Assembly (NCBI GenBank): GCA_002403855.1
Contig: DHIO01000048.1
Location: forward strand, 101,507-110,340
Direction: 5' to 3'
Length of the DNA stretch: 8,834 nt
From: Acidimicrobiia bacterium UBA4744
Lineage (GTDB): Bacteria > Actinomycetota > Acidimicrobiia > Spongiisociales > UBA4744
Part shown: in pieces, positions 1-5,123 of the stretch
Layout of the letters: each line of letters opens with the position of its first letter
Numbering within the stretch: position 1 is the first letter of the stretch
Translations under genes and position numbers: made by a program
Notes under the pieces: model-generated
The model's input: the letters and a program-made list of their open reading frames with translations, nothing else
The model's database searches: none
What the model was told of the DNA's origin: nothing

Positions 1-366
1 TATCAGCGCCAGGCTGCTGCCGCTTGGGTCGAGGCAGGCGCCGACCTGGTGGTGGGCAGCCACCCGCATGTGCTGCAGGGAGTCGAGCGGATCGATGATG
101 CGTGGGTTGTGTACTCGACCGGCAATTTCGCCTTCCCCTCGGCGCGCGGCCTGTCAGACGACAGCGCCGTATTCGAGTTCACGGTCGACGGGACGGGTGC
201 CGCTCTGGTTGCCCATCCGGTTCACATCATCAACGGCCGCCCGCATCCCCCGTCGGATGAGCAATCGGCCGAGATTCTGTCACTGCTCTCCGGGCACTCC
301 TTCGGCTTCGCGTTCGATGGAGACGGGGTGGCGGTCCCATCTGAAGCATCCAGCGCGTGCGACTGA
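1..366 (+). CDS. CapA/PgsA-family protein, C-terminal part (5' truncated)
   Basis: The reading frame is open from base 1 and ends at TGA 364-366, so about 121 C-terminal residues are visible and the start lies outside the window. The segment GADLVVGSHPHVLQGVE, followed about 15 residues later by YSTGNFAFPS, is the hallmark C-terminal part of the CapA (PGA_cap) metallophosphatase-like fold. In this family the GSHPH histidines and the GN pair belong to the presumed metal site. Relatives are linked to poly-gamma-glutamate capsule synthesis, but many actinobacterial members are uncharacterised, so the substrate here is unknown. The internal GTG at 49 is not a plausible start, because the conserved domain is already under way before it. 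The gene converges on the histidine phosphatase gene 116 bases downstream. I am confident of the family but not of the role. Confidence 0.85.
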   Translation, partial: YQRQAAAAWVEAGADLVVGSHPHVLQGVERIDDAWVVYSTGNFAFPSARGLSDDSAVFEFTVDGTGAALVAHPVHIINGRPHPPSDEQSAEILSLLSGHSFGFAFDGDGVAVPSEASSACD

Positions 367-393
367 GCAGATAGGCTTCAAACCCGCAAGCTA

Positions 394-415
394 CCAGCGT
401 CAACCGCCAAGCTGG
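394..415. terminator. weak inverted repeat in a convergent gap
   Basis: CCAGC (394-398) can pair with GCTGG (411-415) around a 12-base loop, between the convergent CapA-like and histidine phosphatase genes. No T-run follows on either strand, so this is at best a weak or factor-dependent stop. The rest of this 116-base gap shows nothing else except the heptad-like repeats at 465-480. Confidence 0.15.
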
Positions 416-464
416 GGCCGACCGTACGCGCCGCAATTCGGGAGTCCTGCCGGTACGTTCGAAG

Positions 465-480
465 CCTGGAACCTGAGACC
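465..480 (-). repeat. short heptad-like repeat remnant
   Basis: Read on the minus strand, this stretch is GGTCTCA followed by GGTTCCA and then GG. The GGTTCCA unit is identical to the units bounding the tandem heptamer array at 8792-8834. The stretch sits just past the stop codon of the histidine phosphatase gene. It may be a degenerate or nascent member of the same intergenic repeat family, but two units are too few to be sure. Confidence 0.4.
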
Positions 481-482
481 TA

Positions 483-1112
483 CTACTTGCTGAGCAGGTC
501 GGCCGGCAAGTGTCCGACGTCGTTGACGCCGAGCAACTGGGGGCCGGGCAAGGCCATGGTGGTTATGGACGCGTTGGCCAGCGGTCCGAACGGTCCGCCG
601 AAGGCCGTCCCGGTGACCCCGGCCACCCACAACGCGAGGATGGATCCCGGACCTCCGTGAGTCGATACCACCGCAAGGTCCTGTTCGGTCAGCTCACTTG
701 CCAAGTCTTCGAACGCGTTTACAACCCGGACCCGCACATCGGCCCATCGTTCTCCGTCCGGGCGGATGACATCTTCCCCTTCTCGATACCGCTGCCAGGC
801 GTCCGGCCAGCGCTGCGCGATCTCGCCGGCCAGCAAGCCGCCCCATTGCCCATTGGATATTTCCCGCCAGCGCGAGTCGGTTTCGACCTCGAGTTCGAGG
901 TCGTGAGCGACACCGGCAACTGTGTCCCGGCAGCGTCGAAGATCGCTGGAGATGACGCGGGTGATGGGCAGGACCCGCAACCGACGCGCCAGGGCTCCGG
1001 CTTGGCGCCATCCGAGCGGCGAGAGGCCGACGTCGTTCTGACCGATGAAGCGCCGCTCGGCGTTGCCCTCGGCTTCGGCATGGCGGACGAGCAGCACGGT
1101 CGGTCGGCTCAT
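483..1112 (-). CDS. histidine phosphatase family protein (phosphoglycerate-mutase-like)
   Basis: This 209-residue protein belongs to the branch 1 histidine phosphatases, which act through a phosphohistidine intermediate. The N-terminal motif VRHAEAEGN holds the catalytic R10 and H11. SSDLRRCRDT holds the second arginine near R59. E84, in WREISNGQW, is the likely acid/base residue, and H152 in STHGGP is the second catalytic histidine, so the active site looks complete. Length is normal for cofactor-independent GpmB/CobC-like members. The C-terminus (NASITTMAL, then GVNDVGHL) is typical of actinobacterial members, which are usually cytoplasmic phosphatases of unknown substrate. The gene starts with ATG 30 bases after the gamma-glutamyltransferase stop, so it is probably the last gene of a three-gene operon. 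Nothing here narrows the substrate. Confidence 0.92.
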   Translation of the reverse strand: MSRPTVLLVRHAEAEGNAERRFIGQNDVGLSPLGWRQAGALARRLRVLPITRVISSDLRRCRDTVAGVAHDLELEVETDSRWREISNGQWGGLLAGEIAQRWPDAWQRYREGEDVIRPDGERWADVRVRVVNAFEDLASELTEQDLAVVSTHGGPGSILALWVAGVTGTAFGGPFGPLANASITTMALPGPQLLGVNDVGHLPADLLSK

Positions 1113-1142
1113 GGGCAGCGATAGTACCCCGTCGTCGACGGC

Positions 1143-2717
1143 TCAGCGGACCGCCGCCAGCGCGGTCGGCGACCGGGGATCGGTGGCGGCGGTGCGGAGA
1201 CCGGAATCGGCGATTCGGATGAGGGAGACCGGTCCCCAGCCCGGTTCCAAATCCCCGGCGGGTTCCACCAGATGTCCTTTCTCGGTGAGGGCTTGCGCGG
1301 TCTTTTCGCCCGCGGCGGCCTCCAGTCGAACCCGCTCGGGTTCATGGTCGAGCACCCAGCGGGGACGGGCCTGTGATTCCGCCGGACTGAGGCGGTGATG
1401 GAGGAGGTGGGCGGCGACTTGAAGGAGAAGCTGAGGTTGGTACGACCCGCCCCGGGTTCCCAACAGCAGCGCCAACCGGCCCTGCTCCGTCCACAAGGTC
1501 GGAGACAAGGTATGGAGCGGTCGTTTTCCGGGGGCCAGCTCGTTCGGGTGACCGGGCTCGAGGTTGAAACAGGCACCGCGGTTGTGCAGGAAGAAGCCAC
1601 TGCCTTCGGCGCCGATGCCACTGCCCAAGCCGGTGAAGTTCGATTGAATGAGGGAGACCCCGATGCCTTCCCCGTCGATCACACACAGAAAGGCGGTGTC
1701 GCCCGGGACAGAGGACACCGGCGGCCACGGAGCGGTGGACCGGCGATCGATGTGATTCAGCCGATCCGACAGACGAGAAGATCGCAGCAGATCCGAAGGC
1801 GATAGCGGAGCGAAGTCGGCGTCGGCAACCAGGTCACCCAACTCCCACGCCACGGCCCGGCACGCCTCGATCAACAGGTGGTAGAAGTCCGGATGATCCG
1901 GGTCTCCCGGCGGATCGAGTCGTTCGAACAACCAGGCCGCCGCGAGAGTCGAGTATCCCTGGGAGTTGGGGGGTACCGTCCACCCGGTCGACCCGAAGAC
2001 GTCGAGGGCCAGAGGCTCGACCCAATCGCTCCGGACCTCTCGCAGATCGTCCATGGTGACGTAACCGCCGGTGGCCCGTGCGATGGCCGCACCTGGTTGT
2101 CCCTCGTAGAACGCTCGCCGGCCTCCAGATGCGATGCCTTCGAGGGTCGACGCCAGCTCGGCGCGGACCACCACATCGCCGGGCGCGGGCGTTCGGCCGT
2201 TGGGGTATAGCCCGACCGTCGAGGACAGAGGGGCCGGGCGGTCCTCAAGACCCCGCAGGGCCGCTGCCAGCTCAGCCGAGACGGTAAAGCCTTCGGTGGC
2301 GTGGCCGATGGCCGGTTCGAGGACCCGGTCGAGGGGGAGTCGGCCGAAACGCTCGGCCAGTACCGACCACCCGTCGACGCAGCCGGGTACGGTCACCGCA
2401 GCTGGATGGTCGTATGGAACAGCCGACAACCCGCCGGCGCGCAGCGCCCCGGCATCGACACCGGCCCCGGCTCGCCCGGAGGCATTGAGTACCGCCGGGA
2501 AGGGATCGCCCGGTCGGAGAACCATTGCGAACAAGTCGCCGCCGACCCCGCAGGTCTCCGGAGCAACAACGCCCTGGACGGCGTTGGCGGCAATGGCGCC
2601 GTCGACGGCGTTGCCGCCCGCCGCCATGACCTCCAGAGCAGCCACAGCCGACAAATGATGAGGCGCCACTGCGGCGTCGCCGTATCCGGATATCCGACTC
2701 GTGGGTATCGAGGTCAA
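1143..2717 (-). CDS. gamma-glutamyltransferase family protein (YwrD-like)
   Basis: This 524-residue protein is an Ntn-hydrolase of the gamma-glutamyltranspeptidase family, which self-cleaves and transfers or hydrolyses gamma-glutamyl groups, for example from glutathione. The N-terminal signature AAGGNAVDGAIAANAV is present, followed by CGVGGDLFAMV. The expected catalytic threonine, which becomes the N-terminus of the small subunit, is T341 in PGDTAFLCVID. KRPLHTLSPT (about 398-407) and the oxyanion glycines in GTRGGSYQPQ (about 421-430) complete the site. There is no signal peptide, so it is probably cytoplasmic, like YwrD and unlike secreted GGT or CapD. The start is TTG at 2717, inside TTGA, which overlaps the stop of the preceding gene by four bases and suggests translational coupling. 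No good Shine-Dalgarno is visible. The closest substrate cannot be read from sequence. Confidence 0.93.
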   Translation of the reverse strand: MTSIPTSRISGYGDAAVAPHHLSAVAALEVMAAGGNAVDGAIAANAVQGVVAPETCGVGGDLFAMVLRPGDPFPAVLNASGRAGAGVDAGALRAGGLSAVPYDHPAAVTVPGCVDGWSVLAERFGRLPLDRVLEPAIGHATEGFTVSAELAAALRGLEDRPAPLSSTVGLYPNGRTPAPGDVVVRAELASTLEGIASGGRRAFYEGQPGAAIARATGGYVTMDDLREVRSDWVEPLALDVFGSTGWTVPPNSQGYSTLAAAWLFERLDPPGDPDHPDFYHLLIEACRAVAWELGDLVADADFAPLSPSDLLRSSRLSDRLNHIDRRSTAPWPPVSSVPGDTAFLCVIDGEGIGVSLIQSNFTGLGSGIGAEGSGFFLHNRGACFNLEPGHPNELAPGKRPLHTLSPTLWTEQGRLALLLGTRGGSYQPQLLLQVAAHLLHHRLSPAESQARPRWVLDHEPERVRLEAAAGEKTAQALTEKGHLVEPAGDLEPGWGPVSLIRIADSGLRTAATDPRSPTALAAVR

Positions 2718-3331
2718 CGGCGGAGCTGCGGTACCTGGCGATTGAGAGCGTCGAGCACGGCCCGCACGGCCGACTGCGATGGGTCCTGGCCGACGAGCGC
2801 CGACCCGACCAGCAAGCGTTCCTCGCCCCCGCTCACCATGACAATCTGGGCAACCGCCACCGCACGATTGCCGACCATGGGCGTCTCCACTGCGGCGAGG
2901 GCCAGTGCGATGTCGTCGCCGATGGCCTGCTCCAGAGCATGGAGGGTGGATTCTCCTACGAGGCGCAGGCGGGTGGCGGCGGCGCTGGGGCCGGTTGCCT
3001 CACCGACGAACATCTCGTTCTGCCAGCCGAGCGTTACCGAGACGTGCAGCTTGGTACCTTCCGGCACTTCCTTGATCTCGATGACGGCGGCCCGTTCCTT
3101 CTGCCCGATCTGTTCGTTCTCGATCTGCACGACCGAGATCACCCGGCGGTCGATCGTCAGCCCGAAAGAAGCCATGGCCAGCGACTGCACGTCCCGCACG
3201 ACCTGTTTGGCGGATTTCCCCGGCGAAGCCAGTACGTGCACTTCGCTGATGGTGCCGTTGTCGCCGACAATGCGGACGGCATCCACGGTGGGTAGTCGGC
3301 AGAGAGTCTCTTCCAGTTCTCGTTGTTTCAC
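2714..3331 (-). CDS. uncharacterised 205-residue protein, first gene of the operon
   Basis: I do not recognise a named family. I chose the GTG at 3331 because the protein from VKQRELEETL onward is compact and conserved-looking, while the open frame upstream to 3556 reads like arginine/proline-rich non-coding DNA. No clear ribosome site precedes it. Residues 1-75 look like a small alpha/beta domain, with a strand DAVRIV, a segment SEVHVLASPGKSAKQVVRD and DRRVISVVQIE. Residues 95-205 form a second domain holding two similar pieces: MFVGEATG...AATRLRLVGESTLHAL and RLLVGSALVG...QSAVRAVLDALNR. No membrane segment or signal peptide is visible, so it should be cytoplasmic. The stop overlaps the start of the gamma-glutamyltransferase gene, so the two are co-translated. 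The function is unknown. Confidence 0.75.
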   Translation of the reverse strand: MKQRELEETLCRLPTVDAVRIVGDNGTISEVHVLASPGKSAKQVVRDVQSLAMASFGLTIDRRVISVVQIENEQIGQKERAAVIEIKEVPEGTKLHVSVTLGWQNEMFVGEATGPSAAATRLRLVGESTLHALEQAIGDDIALALAAVETPMVGNRAVAVAQIVMVSGGEERLLVGSALVGQDPSQSAVRAVLDALNRQVPQLRR

Positions 3332-3377
3332 GCCGCCAGCGTAGCGCCCGGCCAGCCTCCGGCTCGGCTTTGGACCC

Positions 3378-3406
3378 TTGAGCAGCGGGGGGTCGGCTGC
3401 TAACTT
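3378..3406 (+). promoter_or_regulatory. possible promoter for the leader RNA/HD-GYP unit
   Basis: TTGAGC (3378-3383) lies 17 bases before TAACTT (3401-3406), which is preceded by TGC, an extended -10-like feature. The spacing is ideal, but each hexamer matches the sigma-70 consensus only partly. A transcript from here would carry a leader of roughly 240 bases before the micro-ORF. This is tentative. Confidence 0.25.
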
Positions 3407-3413
3407 GTCCACA
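3405..3413 (+). promoter_or_regulatory. DnaA-box match TTGTCCACA
   Basis: This is an exact match to the nonamer favoured by actinobacterial DnaA (TTGTCCACA). It overlaps the candidate -10 element in the divergent gap. It is a single copy, and a chance match in a window of this size is quite possible. If real, it would suit a DnaA-responsive promoter rather than an origin. Confidence 0.3.
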
Positions 3414-3526
3414 GTCGTCACGCAACGTGGCGGCTCGGGCCGGGAAGAGGTCGGCGCGCTGCCGATTTGGCCCGGCGTCCGAGGTAGGGAGTGGGGCTGC
3501 CTCCGTTTAACTGACAACTGAAGGTT

Positions 3527-3549
3527 TCCCCGTCCATTTCGGTCGGGGA
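3527..3549 (+). promoter_or_regulatory. leader hairpin 1
   Basis: TCCCCG (3527-3532) pairs perfectly with CGGGGA (3544-3549). After one T-T mismatch, CC pairs with GG around a five-base loop. No T-run follows, so it is unlikely to be an intrinsic terminator. It lies about 25 bases before the three-way junction and may belong to the same structured leader. Confidence 0.45.
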
Positions 3550-3557
3550 GGCGCACC

Positions 3558-3575
3558 GGGCTTGCTCGTCAACCC
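3558..3575 (+). promoter_or_regulatory. leader hairpin 2
   Basis: GGG (3558-3560) and TTG (3562-3564) pair with CAA (3570-3572) and CCC (3573-3575), with one bulged C and the loop CTCGT. The last C is shared with the first base of the next helix, so hairpin and junction would abut or compete by one base. Confidence 0.35.
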
Positions 3576-3635
3576 TTGAGTGTCATCCAGCGAAGCGGAT
3601 CTGCGACCGGACACAGCGTCCCGTCGAGACTCAAG
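3575..3635 (+). ncRNA. candidate structured RNA: three-way junction in the 5' leader
   Basis: Closing helix P1 is CTTGAGT (3575-3581) with ACTCAAG (3629-3635), seven perfect pairs. P2 is ATCC (3585-3588) with GGAT (3597-3600), continued by GC/GC around a GAA loop with one bulged A. P3 is CGAC (3604-3607) with GTCG (3623-3626), one C-C mismatch, then GGAC (3609-3612) with GTCC (3618-3621) around the loop ACAGC. The joining strands are GTC, CTG and AG. P1 ends six bases before the Shine-Dalgarno of the micro-ORF, which is the usual place for a translation-controlling riboswitch or protein-binding leader. It does not match the c-di-GMP-I, c-di-GMP-II, c-di-AMP, TPP, glutamine or fluoride consensus sequences that I remember. 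The fold is read by eye from one sequence, without covariation. Confidence 0.5.
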
Positions 3636-3641
3636 AAAACT

Positions 3642-3646
3642 GGAGG
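3642..3646 (+). promoter_or_regulatory. Shine-Dalgarno GGAGG deciding the micro-ORF start
   Basis: A full-consensus GGAGG ends eight bases before TTG 3655. No other start codon lies at a suitable distance. It therefore argues that a protein really begins at 3655, and that translation there is open to control by the adjoining RNA fold. Confidence 0.75.
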
Positions 3647-3654
3647 AACTCTCT

Positions 3655-3744
3655 TTGAAGAGCAAGCTCACGAAACTGATCGCTATTGCTAGCAGCCTGG
3701 CGGCGTTGATAGTCGCCGGGAGCGCAAGTATCAAGATTGGGTAG
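3655..3744 (+). CDS. hydrophobic 29-residue micro-protein
   Basis: TTG at 3655 lies eight bases after a perfect GGAGG, and the frame stops at TAG 3742-3744. The product starts MKSKLTKLIAIASS, with three lysines in the first seven residues, and continues with a hydrophobic stretch to about residue 22 and a short tail ASIKIG. It looks like a single membrane helix with a positive N-terminal side, or a signal-peptide-like leader without a mature protein. It sits between the structured RNA and the HD-GYP gene, whose start is 35 bases downstream, so the two are probably co-transcribed. Possible roles are a small membrane regulator of the HD-GYP proteins, a leader peptide, or a type I toxin-like peptide. 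I do not recognise a named family. Confidence 0.6.
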   Translation: MKSKLTKLIAIASSLAALIVAGSASIKIG

Positions 3745-3770
3745 CGACGAGCCCGGAGCGCCGAACTTTC

Positions 3771-3776
3771 GGGAGG
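3771..3776 (+). promoter_or_regulatory. Shine-Dalgarno GGGAGG of the first HD-GYP gene
   Basis: The site lies only three bases before GTG 3780 but nine before the in-frame TTG 3786. The better spacing favours TTG 3786, which would shorten the protein by two residues. Confidence 0.6.
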
Positions 3777-3779
3777 CGA

Positions 3780-5123
3780 GTGCAGTTGCACGGGGCCAAA
3801 CGACGAAAGATCCAGATCGCAGCCCTCTACTCGCTGCTGGGCGGCACCGTACTTGCCGTCCTCATGTGGCGGCAGACTTTTCCTCCCCTGGCCTTGTGGC
3901 TGGCCTTCGCCACCGCCTTTGCCTTCTTCGACTGGCGCTCCGTCGAGGTCAACGACCGGATGTTGATGAGCCCCACGGTGATGGTGGCGCTGACCGCGGC
4001 CGTTGCCTTTGGTCCGGGCACGGCGGCCCTCGGTGTTGCAGCCATGGCCGCCTTGGGAGCGTTCAGCGCCGACGACTTCCGGCAGCGACGGTGGTTTCAG
4101 CCGATCGCCAACTTCGGACAGCTGGTGGTCGCCGCCGGCGTCTCGGTGTTCATCCTCGAGTGGTTTCTGGAGCGGGCCCTTTCCTCGACCGGCGACACGT
4201 TCTGGCTTTGGATTGCGGGCGGAAGCGCAGTGGCTGCCACCGTGTACGGGTTGATCAACTACACCTTCGTCACAGTGGCAGTTCGGGCTGTGTTCGAGAA
4301 ACGCGATCTGCGGCCTTGGTCGAACCTTGGGCAACTGCTGCCTTCCTACCTGCTGATGGGCTTCGTGGGTGGTTTGCTGGGTGCCACCTACACGGTTCTA
4401 CCGGTGGTGCTACCGCTGGTGTTTGTCATGTTCATCGTGGGTTACCTCTCCTTCGCTTCCTACGGGCAACTGAGGGAAGCGCACGAGGCCACACTGCGGG
4501 GCTTCATCAAGGCGCTCGAGGCGAAAGACCTCTACACACGGGGCCACACGGAAAGGGTGGCCTATTTCTCGCAACTGGTCGGGGAGGAAATGGGTTTCAC
4601 GGGTACCCGCCTCGAGCGTTTGCGATGGGCGGCCCTCATTCATGATGTTGGAAAACTGGCCGTGCCTCGCGATCTGATCCGCAAGAAGGGAAGGCTCACC
4701 GAGGACGAATACGAAGAGCTGCAGGTCCATGCGCACGTCGTAGAGGAAATCCTGGCCGAGGTGGAGTTCCTGCGTCCGATGGTCGAGATTGCCTCCAGCC
4801 ACCATTCCCACTTCGATGGCGGAGGCTACGGAGGTGTCGGCCACACCCATGGTGCCAAGCCTTCGCCGGAGGCCTGCATACTGGCCGTGGCGGATGCCTT
4901 CGATGCGATGACCAGCACCCGGTCGTACCGGATGGCGCTCAGCCAGGACTACGCATTCTCAGAACTCCGCCGAAACGCCGGATCGCAGTTCGATCCTGAG
5001 GTCATTGAAGCCTTGTACCGGGCTCTGGAGCGCACCACCGAGCGGTACGGCTCACCCCATCTGGCCAGCGAGGACGAAGCTCGACGGCTGGCAGAAGGGC
5101 GCCCGGTGACCAGCCATGGGTGA
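3780..5123 (+). CDS. membrane-anchored HD-GYP-type phosphohydrolase (GYG variant)
   Basis: The 447-residue protein starts at GTG 3780, or TTG 3786 by Shine-Dalgarno spacing. About 225 N-terminal residues form several membrane helices (roughly 14-30, 36-50, 64-96, 112-132, 141-165 and 189-225), a common actinobacterial sensor-like anchor. The C-terminal half is an HD-GYP-type domain, a family that hydrolyses cyclic di-GMP. H256 (RGHTERV), H288-D289 (LIHDVGK), H317/H319, H341-H342 and D346 (SHHSHFDGGGY) and ADAFDAMTS (371-379) are all present, so metal binding and catalysis look possible. The defining GYP triplet reads GYG at 349-351, and the usual HP motif reads HAH. The second HD gene overlaps its 3' end by eight bases. 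Cyclic di-GMP as substrate is inferred from the family; the altered triplet leaves room for another substrate. Confidence 0.9.
   Translation: MQLHGAKRRKIQIAALYSLLGGTVLAVLMWRQTFPPLALWLAFATAFAFFDWRSVEVNDRMLMSPTVMVALTAAVAFGPGTAALGVAAMAALGAFSADDFRQRRWFQPIANFGQLVVAAGVSVFILEWFLERALSSTGDTFWLWIAGGSAVAATVYGLINYTFVTVAVRAVFEKRDLRPWSNLGQLLPSYLLMGFVGGLLGATYTVLPVVLPLVFVMFIVGYLSFASYGQLREAHEATLRGFIKALEAKDLYTRGHTERVAYFSQLVGEEMGFTGTRLERLRWAALIHDVGKLAVPRDLIRKKGRLTEDEYEELQVHAHVVEEILAEVEFLRPMVEIASSHHSHFDGGGYGGVGHTHGAKPSPEACILAVADAFDAMTSTRSYRMALSQDYAFSELRRNAGSQFDPEVIEALYRALERTTERYGSPHLASEDEARRLAEGRPVTSHG

Noticed and set aside
510..1124. 204-codon plus-strand frame opposite the histidine phosphatase
   Set aside because: The minus strand carries all catalytic motifs of a known family; the plus frame has none.
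2301..3344. Long 347-codon plus-strand frame opposite the gamma-glutamyltransferase and the uncharacterised gene
   Set aside because: It reads as low-complexity Arg/Ser/Thr/Pro-rich sequence without motifs, and lies antisense to two well-supported genes; this is typical of high-GC shadow frames.
3405..3413. Replication origin
   Set aside because: There is only one exact DnaA box, no cluster, no AT-rich stretch, and no dnaA or dnaN gene nearby.
3332..3556. N-terminal extension of the uncharacterised protein up to 3556
   Set aside because: The extension is Arg/Pro-rich, overlaps the leader region and has no good start signal; GTG 3331 gives a compact protein.
3575..3635. Hammerhead-like ribozyme suggested by the three-way junction and a GTC joining strand
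   Set aside because: The required CUGAUGA and GAAA core strands are absent; the other joining strands are only CTG and AG.
3490..3640. Cyclic di-GMP-I or -II riboswitch, expected before an HD-GYP gene
   Set aside because: The conserved core stretches that I remember for both classes, such as CACAGGGCAAACC for class I, are not present.
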